In this document: piece after piece, positions 1-8,670 of the stretch | Numbering within the stretch: position 1 is the stretch's first letter | Layout of the letters: each line of letters starts with the position of its first letter | NCBI GenBank assembly: GCA_037447655.1 | Contig: JBBHKE010000094.1 | Coordinates: 1-11,742 of the forward strand | Direction: 5' to 3' | Length of the DNA stretch: 11,742 nt | Source of the DNA: Zygnema cylindricum | Taxonomy: Eukaryota > Streptophyta > Zygnematophyceae > Zygnematales > Zygnemataceae | The notes under the pieces: model-generated | What the model saw: only the letters and a program-made list of their open reading frames with translations | Database searches by the model: none | Told to the model about the DNA's origin: nothing | Position numbers and translations under genes: made by a program

Positions 1-1800
1 ACAGCTCTCTTAAAGTAAAATTTAAACGTGCTTTACAATTAAATCGTGATGGTGAACAATCGGAGTACATGGAAACAAACAAACAGCAGGAAACAAACTG
101 AAATGCCGATCACGGAGGAAAGGAAACCTAACAGGAAAAAACACAAATAATGTGGAGGGAACAAACAGGCAGAGAAGGGCAAGTCAGTCTCTTCAAATCA
201 GTCTCTTTTTTTTTTTGGTCTCGTTCAATCCCATCCATTAATTTCACTTAAATGAGCCTTTTCGATTGGGAATTGAGCCTCATGACCCGAATTCAGGCAT
301 GTCTTTCCATCTCGGCTTGGTTTTGGGATTCAACACATTTTAGTGTTCGGCGACATTATTAAGCAGTCTCAATACCTGTACGTTTCTTGTTGATTAGCTA
401 GTAATAATCCGATACTTGCCCATTCGGTCCCTTTATCCCATGCGGTGGTAACCGCCCTTTTTTCTAGTCACTTTTTGAGGCAACAAGTTCTTTTCCTCCC
501 ACTTTTTTTGTATAGATGCCCTTTTTGTTCTCCCTCGTAACGAAGCCACAAGCTTACATGCTTCCAAGAACCAATCTTTTAATCTTTAAAAAGGTTATCA
601 CCACCTCACAATTTGAGTTGCTCAAATTACTTCCTACCAAAGCTTCTCGAGCCCCGCCTTTATTTTTTGTGCGAACGCTAGTTCTAACTATTGGCTTCCT
701 GCTAAACCTATGGTGTGCACCCTTAGTTTTTTGCCACATGAATTAACTAGTAAGCTCCCGTTTAGGCTCGTTCTCCCTCATTTGCCGTCTCTTGGCTGTC
801 CTGTCTGCATGTGCGACCACCTATTTGAGCCAGACAGCGTTCATTCGTTTCATTGGTCCCACACGTGTGAGATGATACAGATACGATACCATCGCGACCG
901 TTGTTTTAGAGGCTGGGCCATCAATTTTCTAAAGAAATGTGTGCCAGATGGGCGATTTGCATTGGTCAGATACAAGTCGATTCGATATGGCAGATCATGT
1001 CACACAAGTCACAGTTTGGTTACTAAAACTGTTTTTAGGGCGGTTGTCACCCATTCCAGTTCCTGTAAAGCCCATAGGCTCTAATTAAGTAATTATAGAT
1101 GTCCTGTCTCTCTCTTTTTCACGTGCGTTTCTGTATACTATAACTCGCACAAAAAGCACGTTCACCATCTTAAAGCCAGAAAAACGGGAAATTCTTCCAT
1201 AAAATAGCATGGAACTACCTCAACAGTACAATTGTTAGCCATTGAGAGCATGACAAAAGTTTATTACTTGATTTCATAGCAACATTCGATTTTTTGGCCG
1301 TACATCAGATCAAATCATATCGTTCCATCTTATAAAAAAACGAGAAAATATCACATCGTTGCAATCATATCGATAATGTCTCGATACTAACCACCAATAT
1401 ATCGGCATGTTATTGTGGCATGATACACACACTCAAATGTAATTGTGGGTTATTTAGATTCAATCACATATCATGTTTAATTGTTTGCCATAGACAAAAG
1501 TCATTTAAAACCCCAAGATTTCTTTCCCATGTTTTTCTTTAATACAAAAAGTAGTCTGTACATGAGGCGAACTAAATTGACAAACCACCTCTTAAAGGCA
1601 CAGCTTCCTCTATTTACAATCGTTCATTGTAAAGATACTACTCAACAACTTGTCCACCTTTCCAATAAAGATTTCAACTGTCTCTACTGCTGCAATCTAT
1701 TCCTCAGTACTTTCACTCTATTGACATTTTACTTCAAGTCGAGACTCGAAACTGGAACAGTCTGGATACAAAAGCTAAAACCTTAAAAAGCCTTCTCTGG
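1..1800. other. Intergenic region, no gene recognised
   Basis: This is AT-rich sequence with no coding match on either strand. The longest frame (710-1084, 124 codons) has no recognisable motif. Two zones, about 870-1000 and 1310-1410, are enriched in CGATA/ATCG words: GATACGATACC, TCGATTCGATATGG, and AATCATATCG at both 1313-1322 and 1363-1372. These may be relics of an old repeat, but no termini could be found. A run of T lies near 206-216. Confidence 0.6.
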
Positions 1801-2016
1801 TTCGTCTGAATCTGTCTGTCCACATGTAGCATTCGGATTCGTCCAGATAGGGAGAGGGAGAGGGAGAGGGGGACATAATAACTCATGTACAATTAAGTTG
1901 TCATCGGGGAACAAAAATTGTACCCTCAAAGAGATCTTGCCAGAGTTGGCAATCTTGCCAGTTATTCTCTGTTGAAGATTCTTGTGATATTTGCATTCTA
2001 TTGCAAATTTATTGTG
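1801..2016 (-). other. Probable FKBP13 3' untranslated / downstream region
   Basis: This lies immediately downstream of the FKBP13 stop. AATAAA occurs on the minus strand only 4 nt after the stop (2008-2013), too close to be the only poly(A) signal. A small hairpin with TTGCCA/TGGCAA arms (1937-1952) and a purine microsatellite lie further on. The true 3' end cannot be fixed from the sequence. Confidence 0.35.
1850..1872. repeat. (GGGAGA)n microsatellite
   Basis: About three and a half units of GGGAGA on the plus strand, or CTCCCT on the minus strand, where it would lie in or near the FKBP13 3' UTR. Confidence 0.8.
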
Positions 2017-2081
2017 TTATGCCTTTCCAACAAATTCCACATCAAAGATAAGCGTCGAGTTCGGTGGAATGACACATGATG
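2017..2081 (-). CDS. FKBP13: FKBP13 exon 4: C-terminal strand and stop
   Basis: This short exon is 65 nt. It completes the split Ala226 codon and then encodes [20 protein letters not shown] and TAA. C228 is the partner of C223. The acceptor is CCAG. The C-terminal GKA matches the Arabidopsis FKBP13 ending. Confidence 0.94.
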
Positions 2082-4323
2082 CTGGTACAAAAGAAAACAC
2101 ACAAAAACAAAAAAACAAAAAAACGAAAAGCATCACCGGTTAATAAAAAAGATTACTTATGACCATTAAGAGCTGAAGAACTGCCTTCACAGAAATATGA
2201 CGAAGGACCAATTACATCATCATTTGTTCTCGTTTCTATCTCACAAGCCCCAAACCAGCTTCAGTTCAACATAAAAATCACTAAGACAAAACGGCATGTA
2301 AAAAAGTAGCATAACCAAGACATTATCAAACAACCATTACAATAAACTTGGCCAAAAATTAAAACTCAGAATCAACAACAAAAAATAAAGAATCGTTTTC
2401 ATTTATCCTTTTTGCTTTTCAATTTATTACGACTTACCTCCTCTGCATCCAGCGCCTCTGGCACCATATGCGAGCTCAGCCGGGATTTTCAAAGTACGTT
2501 TTCCCCCAGCAAGCATAGAAGGAATGTCAGTTGTTCCAAGAATTCCCTGATCCCAGCCTTTAATCACCTGCTCCCTCCCAAAAAACACCCGTCTTTAGCA
2601 CTGTTAGTCTTGTACCGGAATAGCCATCATTTCAAAAAACTACACTTAGAATGTTACTGAACTTGTCATACAAGAATTTGACAATTGCAGGACATCTGCG
2701 AGAAATTTCTGATAACAGCAAAACTCACTAAACTTGCAAATACAAACATAAGCAACCAAAAACAGACCCTGAAGCGAAATCTTACCTCTCCCACTCCAAC
2801 ACGAAACACAAGGGGGCGACCACGGTTATAGCTGCTATCAAAAACAGTTCCATCGAGAAGCTTTCCTGTGTAGTGTGCCTGCAACACCCACAAATCACAA
2901 TAGAAACTGAGGATAAAATGAACTGCACAAAGTCAAGAATAGCTAAAGAAGCACAACTCATTTACTCATTCGATAAAAGTTTTCCTGGTTTGAAGGACAC
3001 TAATAAACAAAATCACATACCAAACACTCCCTCGCCAATTTTTACATTTCAACTTTGACAACTGGAAAATTTAGTAGGTTTAGACAAAAACAGGTTGCAC
3101 AAACACACATCATCACAACATTCAAACAACATAAAACTAGACATGTTAACATGAATAAAATACAAATAGTCTTAACATATAACAGAACAGCATTTTCCGG
3201 GACATACATCATGACACTTACCACTACTTATACAAATTAACATGCTTAACAAACAGAAGTTACAAACCAGCAATGCTCAAAACAGCCACAAACAGACCAC
3301 ATTAATGCACATTTGCCACACCAATTAGATGATCCACAAAAATTAAGAGAATACAATAGACTTAAATTCAAATCACTGTGATTCACCCTAGTAGTGTTGA
3401 AAAGTTTTTTAGTACTAATAACATACAGTACTAAAAAATAAATTGCCTGCATACGTAGCTGCATTCTTGTTTTTCCTAATTACTTCTCAGCTTCCTTACC
3501 CAAAAAAAAAAAAAAACTAGAACAAAAGGTCCAACTCTGCTATTGCTTTCCGTTCAAATGTTCAACAATGGTTTAATTTTCTTAAAAAATGCCATACATG
3601 TTATGGACATAATCCATTCACATAGTGAAAGCTGCTTTTCAATGCATTGGGAAAAGAAAAACTAAAACTCTACCTAAGCAGATTATAACCACAGTCCTCC
3701 CTTGGAAGGATCTCCATAACCTTTCACAAGATAGTTCTTAACAAAACAACTCCATCACATCCTCACAAAACAATTCCAAAACCACCATAGATCGCCAAAA
3801 CAACATTTCAAAAACAATGAATTTCATTTCTCTTGCAAGACTTAGCTATCCATTTAGCCTCCTCTCCTACCTTAATCAGCATCCCTTTCTCTGCCTCCAC
3901 ACCGCTTCCAACGACAGAATCACAATACTCGATCCCGGATGATGTCGTGGCGAGTTCACACGTGGCAGAAAGAGCTGCCCTGGCTTCTGCCCTTTCCATG
4001 GCTGCCATCCCTAACGCTGCTGTAGCAGCTGCAACAGTTGTGCGATTAACAACACAGCGGCGACCAACAATAGGCTGAGGAGCGATAAAAGAAGGAGAGA
4101 GAGAAGAAGAGGCGAGAGAGAGGAGGACAGGGTTAGTAGGAGGAGAAGGAAGTGATGGAGAGGGAGAAGACGAAGGAGGGAGAGGATCAACGTGTGACGA
4201 TGAGGTGATAGGTTGCAAAGATATTATAGCGCATTTAGGAGAAAGAGAGATGGAAAGGGATGGTTTAGACGACAGAGAGGGGAGAACAAGTGAGGACGAG
4301 AGGGTAGCAGTGTAGGAAGCCAT
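2017..4323 (-). CDS. FKBP13: FKBP13: thylakoid-lumen FKBP-type peptidyl-prolyl cis-trans isomerase, 4 exons
   Basis: CDS is the complement of 2017-2081, 2438-2567, 2786-2878 and 3871-4323, giving 741 nt and 246 residues plus TAA. All introns are GT-AG. Residues 1 to about 85 are Ser/Pro-rich, like a chloroplast transit peptide. R88-R89 followed by an Ala-rich core and an ARA site near 114-116 looks like a Tat-type lumen-targeting signal. The FKBP fold follows: HYTG (153-156), FDSS (164-167), VIKGWDQG (183-190), LAYG (214-217), CVIPP (228-232) and FDVEF (238-242). FKBP12 active-site equivalents Y154, F164, D165, F176, V183, I184, W187, Y216 and F238 are all present. C122/C134 and C223/C228 have the 12- and 5-residue spacings of the two Arabidopsis FKBP13 disulfides. 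In Arabidopsis this protein is a redox-regulated lumenal PPIase that binds the Rieske protein. The start is the first ATG upstream of the transit peptide. Length is slightly above the Arabidopsis protein because of the long Ser/Pro stretch. Identification is from remembered family motifs. Confidence 0.95.
2082..2437 (-). other. FKBP13 intron 3 (356 nt)
   Basis: The intron is GT-AG, with an A-rich simple stretch (repeated CAAAAAAACA-like blocks) at about 2095-2125 on the plus strand. Nothing else was recognised. Intron 2 (2568-2785, 218 nt) is similarly plain. Confidence 0.9.
2438..2567 (-). CDS. FKBP13: FKBP13 exon 3: VIKGWDQG to GCRG
   Basis: This exon is 130 nt and ends in phase 1. It encodes residues 183-225, including VIKGWDQG, the GGKRTLKIP strand, LAYG and C223. 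The acceptor ends in CAG and the donor is GTAAGT. The split codon G|CA becomes Ala226. Confidence 0.94.
2786..2878 (-). CDS. FKBP13: FKBP13 exon 2: HYTG to GVGE
   Basis: This exon has 31 codons and is phase 0 at both ends. It encodes residues 152-182, including HYTG, the FDSS active-site strand and VFRVGVGE. It is preceded by a TTGCAG acceptor and followed by a GTAAGA donor. The reading frame runs on into the intron, but the FKBP match stops at the splice site. Confidence 0.94.
2879..3870 (-). other. FKBP13 intron 1 (992 nt)
   Basis: The intron is GT-AG, AT-rich, and by far the longest in the gene. It contains a 15-base A run at 3502-3516 on the plus strand. No inserted element or internal gene was recognised, and the short open frames in it show no family resemblance. 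Confidence 0.9.
3871..4323 (-). CDS. FKBP13: FKBP13 exon 1: targeting region and N-terminal cysteine pair
   Basis: This exon has 151 codons and ends in phase 0 after K151 (LIK). It carries the transit peptide, the twin-arginine signal and the first cysteine pair (C122, C134). The donor is GTAGG. The coding strand is rich in TCC/TCT serine codons, so the plus strand looks like a purine-rich GA tract at 4080-4190; this is coding sequence rather than a microsatellite. Confidence 0.93.
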
Positions 4324-4382
4324 GGCTATGAAAAACAGATTATTATTGCCAAGAAATTGTGTAACTCTACCGTTGGATTGCA

Positions 4383-4394
4383 GGAAGAGGGAAG
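4383..4394 (-). promoter_or_regulatory. Pyrimidine (Y) patch near the FKBP13 start region
   Basis: On the minus strand this reads CTTCCCTCTTCC, 60-71 bp upstream of the FKBP13 ATG. Plant core promoters often have such a Y patch close to the transcription start. No convincing TATA box lies nearby, which fits many nuclear photosynthesis genes. The exact start site is inferred, not seen. Confidence 0.4.
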
Positions 4395-4482
4395 TCTTAA
4401 GCTTTAATTTGAAACTACAGCACTGTACTGTATTGTACTTTGAAGAGCTTTGTTGAGAGAATTTTCAGGGCAGTGTTTAAAA

Positions 4483-4555
4483 AATCTGATTGGCTCTAAA
4501 GAAATAGAATGTTCGGAGAATATATTGAGCCGCGGTGAAGGAATCTGATTGGCTC
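4483..4555 (-). promoter_or_regulatory. Two CCAAT boxes in a 14-bp direct repeat upstream of FKBP13
   Basis: The plus-strand sequence AATCTGATTGGCTC occurs exactly twice, at 4483-4496 and 4542-4555, 59 bp apart. On the minus strand each copy gives GAGCCAATCAGATT, a consensus NF-Y (CCAAT) site. They lie about 160 and 220 bp before the FKBP13 ATG in the correct orientation. A role in FKBP13 transcription is inferred. Confidence 0.55.
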
Positions 4556-4713
4556 AAGAAAAGAAAAGGTCTCCTATCGTTAACGAGTTGCACAATATTG
4601 TTATACAAAACTAAAAATTGACAAAATGTACAGAGGCAACATGGATGGGGAATGTTTGTACTTTGCTTTCCTCTGGCACATTTGAATAATTGAATAGCAC
4701 CCAGTAATCGCAC

Positions 4714-4721
4714 GCCACGTG
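4714..4721 (-). promoter_or_regulatory. G-box (CACGTGGC) upstream of FKBP13
   Basis: The minus strand reads ACACGTGGC here, a strong G-box/ABRE-type core bound by bZIP and bHLH factors such as HY5 and PIFs. It is about 390 bp upstream of the FKBP13 ATG. This suits a light-regulated photosynthesis gene. A single 6-bp palindrome also arises by chance, so the functional call is tentative. Confidence 0.4.
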
Positions 4722-4819
4722 TTTTAAAAAGAGCATATGCTAAAGCTGAAAACTGACATTGTGGTACCAGAACTTGAAAGAAAAGCAACGTGTCAATATT
4801 TAGGAATTAGTACAGATAA

Positions 4820-4844
4820 GCGCAAAGCATATGCAGCTTTGCGC
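4820..4844. repeat. Perfect hairpin, 9-bp arms, 7-nt loop
   Basis: Arms GCGCAAAGC (4820-4828) and GCTTTGCGC (4836-4844) are exact reverse complements around ATATGCA. It lies in the intergenic region about 500 bp upstream of FKBP13. There is no T-run or gene context that would make it a terminator. Its role is unknown. Confidence 0.75.
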
Positions 4845-5539
4845 GCAGAGAATTTCCAATGTACTATATCTAAATAACTTCCATCGCTGATTTCACGTTT
4901 CATCGTTTGTCTCTTTGGATATTTCCATTTTATCCGTGCCGCTCCGAAGACTTTTTAAGTAGAATAAATACATGGCACATAGCAGCTAAGATGCGACATT
5001 TTAAATAATGAGGTACGTATTTGAACTCGCTCCAGCGTTTCACTCACGTCCAACTATCCCAAGCTGATCTGCGAACTATCGTCACCGACTGCCACCTGTC
5101 ATATCAAGCAGATTCAAAAAACAAAAAGCACGTGAACGCAAATCTACTTTTTTGGCCTTGTGCCGTGTCATCAGGAAAATATTCGTGTAACCAATAAAAG
5201 TGCTCCAACACCTTACCACTTCCAAATCAGCAGATAACCGCCAGCCAGCAATGCAGTCTATGCGCCACGCTGCTCCCACCTTTTTCTCAACGTCCAAGCT
5301 GGACGGACACGAATATTACTCCTGTTGGTCACCTATCCGAGAGGTACGGTATGGGAGTATCTGTATGCTTTCTACTGTTTGACGATCTTAAACTGCTCCA
5401 AGATTCGTTAGAAACTTAGAATTGATTCCAGCTGCTCACATGTTCGGTTCGTCACCAATCACGGGCCATTCACATGTCGGGGGAAGCGTTCCTTTATTTC
5501 TGTGACTTTTCCGATGTACGGCCAATTTACCGCTTCTGG
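4845..5539. other. Intergenic region, no gene recognised
   Basis: No coding match or repeat family was recognised. Open frames here (for example near 5082-5297 minus and 5200-5382 plus) overlap each other and show no domain. A small inverted repeat, GTCCAAGC/GCTGGAC-like, occurs near 5291-5307. Confidence 0.5.
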
Positions 5540-5794
5540 TGCCAGAAACAGTAACAGCAGGGTTTATGCTCACACTTAGCTTCAGTTAGGGTTTTAGCTT
5601 CTGTTTGACAGCAGGAGAGTTTCGAAGTAAAACGGCGCGAGCGGCGGGCAGAAATTTTAAGCAGGGAAGTAGGAATATCAAAAAGATATGGGACACTATT
5701 TAGTGTACGCTTGTCACATACAAATTTTGGATGCCCGAGAAAGGAACGTTTACCGGAAGCCAACCGTCCGAGAATGTCGGTGGAGAGCATTTAA
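5540..5794 (+). other. Gene-like stretch cut off by transposon E0, product unknown
   Basis: This segment is richer in G+C than its surroundings and has a telo-box. An ATG at 5688 opens about 36 codons (MGHYLVYACH...) before transposon E0 begins at about 5795. The reading frame runs on into transposon sequence, so it is not a complete gene as it stands. It could be a 5' exon whose intron received the transposon cluster, a broken gene, or chance. I do not recognise the peptide. Confidence 0.2.
5586..5594. promoter_or_regulatory. Telo-box (AAACCCTAA, on minus strand)
   Basis: The plus strand reads TTAGGGTTT, the exact complement of the plant telo-box found in promoters and 5' leaders of translation and ribosomal genes. 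It sits in a somewhat GC-richer stretch (5540-5790) that could be the 5' end of a plus-strand gene. No gene could be identified. The same word also occurs inside elements A (7660-7668) and B (8661-8669), so chance is possible. Confidence 0.3.
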
Positions 5795-6042
5795 GGGGTA
5801 TGTGCCCATGCGCTTAGGGATTTTTTTCTCACGTCTTCCTCAAAAATTGATTGCCGAACCGATAAAAACTTTCGGCGTACAGATAAAGTGACGAAACCGA
5901 AGTACAATTATGTGGTATCGTGTAAGGGTATGTCCCCATGTACTTGTAACTTAGCGAACTTACTTTGTATTTTAGCGCGGATCCGCCGGACCCGGTTTTC
6001 AAGTGTCCCTATGTCTGTAAGGACGAAATCGCAACTTACGCT

Positions 6043-6160
6043 TGTGACGATTGTATACGTCGACAATACCTGTGACGGTTGTCAACGTCTACAATCTGTG
6101 GTCGCACGTTATTTTTTGGAACTGCTCTGTGACGTCGCATGTCTTATCGTGACATTGTAG
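6043..6160 (-). repeat. Same motif array in element E1
   Basis: On the plus strand TGTGACG or a variant starts at 6043, 6071, 6097 and 6128, with a further degenerate copy near 6148. The first two units are 28 bp apart and read TGTGACG(A/G)TTGT(nn)ACGTC(n)ACAAT. In the hairpin-first orientation this is the same CGTNNACAAYCGTCACA word seen in B, so both families carry it in the same relative place and direction. Confidence 0.6.
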
Positions 6161-6422
6161 ACGTACCGCATTCCAGCCTGGAAGTTTTACGGTTGAAGAA
6201 TATGCGATTTGCCCTTTGCGTTGCCTGTCCGCTCGAGGTGAAATGGCATCGGAATTTGAAGACCCCTGCAAATAAAAAATCCGGACGAAAACGGACAAAA
6301 TCACACAAACTGAACAGAGCGAACTATGTACTTTTCTTTGTCCTTGGAAATCGTAGGATTTTTTTCAAAATTTAAGGCACGTGCTAAAAAATGTTCCTAT
6401 TTGTCAATCGAAAAAACCTAAT

Positions 6423-6451
6423 TTTAAATCACATCGCGCATGTGCTTTAAA
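6423..6451. repeat. Shared internal palindrome, copy in element E1
   Basis: The 12-nt arms (TTTAAA, one mismatch, CACAT against ATGTG, mismatch, TTTAAA) surround CGCGC. It lies 211 bp from the proximal end at 6662. Confidence 0.78.
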
Positions 6452-6919
6452 CAAAGGTTTGAAGATGACGTTTTTTGTCGTAGAAGTGGGTCGAAAAGCA
6501 CAAGACGACAAATTTTCGTACATCCTAAGTTCAAGGATGACGCAAATTGTACGCTACAAATTTGCGATTCCTTCGTACGGTTGCAACTTAGGCAGTACGG
6601 CGCTAAGTTTTACGGCAAAACGACAGAAAAAAAACCTTACTTATGCACATGGGGACACACCCTAACTCTGTATGTACTTCAATTTGTCGTCTTCTTTTTT
6701 CGGTCCACCGCCACCCTATGCCAAATTTTCAGACTAAGGGCACTTTCCCATGTGCTAAAGTTACAGCTATTTTGTGTCGTTTTCCTCTATAACTTGGAAA
6801 AAAACGAAAAAATCTGCAGTCGTACCAAAATATTTAAATTACCACCGTACAAGTTGCGTTACCTTAAAACTTTATGCGTATTGCAGTTTGTCGTCTAGCG
6901 AGATGAAGTTTGTCGTCTA

Positions 6920-7118
6920 CACCGTGAATCGTTATTAGCCTTATGTACTCTAAATCAGCACCCCAAAATTTTGACATTGATACCTTAAATAGAATAAATT
7001 ACACTATTTAAGGATGTGGACCATAATCTGCCACGTCTCCAGGCACTAAATTATAGTTAATGACGCTAATTTTTTCTTTACACTAATAATTTCTATAAGC
7101 TAATAACGATTCAAAGTG
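6920..7118. mobile_element. F1: 199-bp mariner/Stowaway-type MITE nested in element A
   Basis: The ends are CACCGTGAATCGTTATTAGC and the inverse of GCTAATAACGATTCAAAGTG, 18 of 20 identical. It is flanked by TA (6918-6919 and 7119-7120). Elements B and C have an uninterrupted GTCGT(G/C)TAGCGCG at the same place, so the empty site is known: F1 inserted at that TA. A TA duplication is diagnostic of Tc1/mariner-type elements. Inside is a perfect hairpin with arms CCTTAAATAG (6983-6992) and CTATTTAAGG (7004-7013). It has no coding capacity. Confidence 0.8.
6983..7013. repeat. Perfect 10-bp-arm hairpin inside F1
   Basis: Arms CCTTAAATAG and CTATTTAAGG are exact reverse complements around an 11-nt loop. 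It lies near the middle of the 199-bp F1 element. Confidence 0.85.
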
Positions 7119-7173
7119 TAACACGTTTCGACCCACTTTCACGTCATTTCAACTCATTTTCAAACTTTATATA

Positions 7174-7195
7174 AAATCACATCGCGAGGTGATTT
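7174..7195. repeat. Shared internal palindrome, copy in element A
   Basis: This is a 22-nt palindrome with AAATCAC/GTGATTT outer arms around TCGCGA and one A-G mismatch (10 of 11 pairs). It follows the conserved TTCAAACTTTAT block and lies about 235 bp from the A proximal end once F1 is removed. Confidence 0.75.
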
Positions 7196-8180
7196 CAAAT
7201 ATAGTTCCATGAGGTGAGCGAATAGGCAGACTCTGTCGCACGTGAAACAATTTTTTGACAATTTTTGTGCGCGGAATACAAAAAAAAAATACACTGCACG
7301 TTTACAACCTGTGCGTGACTTTTTTCCGTGAGCTCTTTCCCGAACAAGGGCCGAGGAGGGGTCTCGACAAACAGACGTCATTTTGCAAAAGCGAAGTCCC
7401 GTGAAGGCGCCTCTCTCTCTCTCCCTCTCCCATTACCGGGTCTATCTCACAATTCTTGCAACGAAAAACGTCTATAATGGTATCAAATGAAAGATCTCTG
7501 AAAACAAATTCTTTTGACTTTCTTTGAACATATTTTGATGGCAAGTAGAGTGAGAAAAGACAAAAAATTAGAATCGAGAAACCATGGCGGAAAGTTTTAG
7601 AATTTATGACGTCGGCGCTGTCATAGTTGAGTGTGACGTGCGTGACGTCATAATGTCACAAACCCTAAACATCTGCAATGCCTCCACGTCGAAAATGTGG
7701 CGTACAAACATTGCGAAGTGACAGAAACTGTTCACCGTGCGGGTGGACGTCTGAAATTCAAGCCGAGTGGAAGTTTCGCAACATTTTATGTACCGTTTGT
7801 GTGTCACATGTTTCGTACATGTTTACGCTTGTCACTTTTTAAAGTAACAAGTTCTTTACGCTTACATCGGAATGCTCTAAAAGTTGTACGGAGAATCTTC
7901 GCTAGAAGCAAAGTTACAAGATTAAAGTTTAGGTTACATGGGAAAGTGCCCTAAGGGTAATTCCGCATGTGCTAAAGTTACACTAATTTTCTCTCGTTTT
8001 CCTCCATAACTTAGAAAAAACGAGAAAATCAGCAGCCGTACCAAAAAAATGAAATTGTTATCGTACAAGTTGCGCTACCTTATATGTACCAAAATTTGTC
8101 AACTAATGCGATGCAGTTTGTCGTGTAGCGCGTTTCGACCTACTTTCGCGTCCTTCCAGCTCATCTTCAAACTTTACATG

Positions 8181-8202
8181 AAATAAACTCGTGAGGTGAT
8201 TT
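8181..8202. repeat. Shared internal palindrome, copy in element B
   Basis: This is at the same place as in A, 226 bp from the proximal end. It is the most degraded copy, with 8 of 11 pairs kept (one of the three lost is a G-T). Confidence 0.65.
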
Positions 8203-8670
8203 TAAACGAAGTTCCATGAGGTGAGCGAATAGGCAGATGATGGCAAACGTGTCGAAAGTTTTTGACAATTTTTGTGCGCGAAGTACCAAAAAAAAACCCA
8301 CTCCACGTTTCTAGCCTGTGCGTGACTTTTTCCGTGCGTTTTTTTCCGTACAGGGGTCGTGGAGGGGGTCTTGACCAACGGACGCCATTTCGCAAAAGCG
8401 AAGTCCGTGAAAACGCCTCTCTCTCTCCCTCTCCCACTACTGTATCGCATCTATCTCACAATTCTTGCAATGAAAAACGTCAATAATGGTACCAAATGAA
8501 AAATCTCTAAAAATGATTTCGTTTGACTATCTTTGGGTGTATTTTGATGGCAAGTAGAATGAAAAGAAACTAAAAAACAAAATCACGAAACCATGGCAGA
8601 AAGTTTTAAAATTTGTGATGTCGACGTTGTCATTATTTGAGCATGACGTCAAAATGTCACAAACCCTAAA

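Larger units (their letters stand above)
5926..6662 (-). mobile_element. Element E1 (E family), complete non-autonomous TIR transposon, 737 bp
   Basis: The ends are GGGTATGTCCCCATGTAC and the complement of GCACATGGGGACACACCC, 16 of 18 identical as inverted repeats. TAA flanks both sides (5923-5925 and 6663-6665). A 3-bp TWA duplication with G-rich ends fits PIF/Harbinger (Tourist-like) elements. It sits inside E0 in the opposite orientation. The interior has the shared hairpin (6423-6451) and the ACGTC-type array (about 6043-6160). It has no transposase; open frames across it also run through element boundaries and are not genes. Confidence 0.85.
6738..7951 (+). mobile_element. Element A (A family), complete TIR transposon, 1214 bp including nested F1
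   Basis: The termini GGGCACTTTCCCATGT and ACATGGGAAAGTGCCC are perfect 16-bp inverted repeats, flanked by TAA on each side (6735-6737 and 7952-7954). Without the nested F1 it is about 1013 bp. From left to right: the subterminal GTGCTAAAGTTAC, a CGACCCACTT block, the palindrome at 7174-7195, a CT-rich microsatellite (7410-7431), TGACGTC-rich sequence with a perfect TGACGTCA at 7643-7650, then the distal end. It has no transposase. The perfect TIRs make it look younger than B and C. The superfamily call (PIF/Harbinger-like) rests on TSD and end sequence only. Confidence 0.83.

Noticed and set aside
516-746. Overlapping small open frames on both strands
   Set aside because: They have no family resemblance and overlap one another antisense; they are most likely chance.
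858-868. ACACGTGT palindrome considered as a regulatory G-box
   Set aside because: No gene start is recognisable nearby, so no target can be assigned.
710-1084. 124-codon plus-strand open frame
   Set aside because: It has no recognisable domain, no splice or promoter context, and a composition like translated non-coding AT-rich DNA.
2008-2013. AATAAA as the FKBP13 poly(A) signal
   Set aside because: It lies only 4 nt after the stop codon, which would leave almost no 3' UTR; plant signals are loose, so the true site is probably further on.
3833-4078. 81-codon plus-strand open frame
   Set aside because: It is the antisense shadow of FKBP13 exon 1, which has clear family support on the minus strand.
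5527-5790. 87-codon minus-strand open frame ending at the E0 boundary
   Set aside because: It has no recognisable motif. It opposes a telo-box-containing stretch and is probably chance.
6440-6898. 152-codon plus-strand open frame
   Set aside because: It runs across the E1 end, an E0 piece and the start of A, so it cannot be an ancestral gene of any one element.
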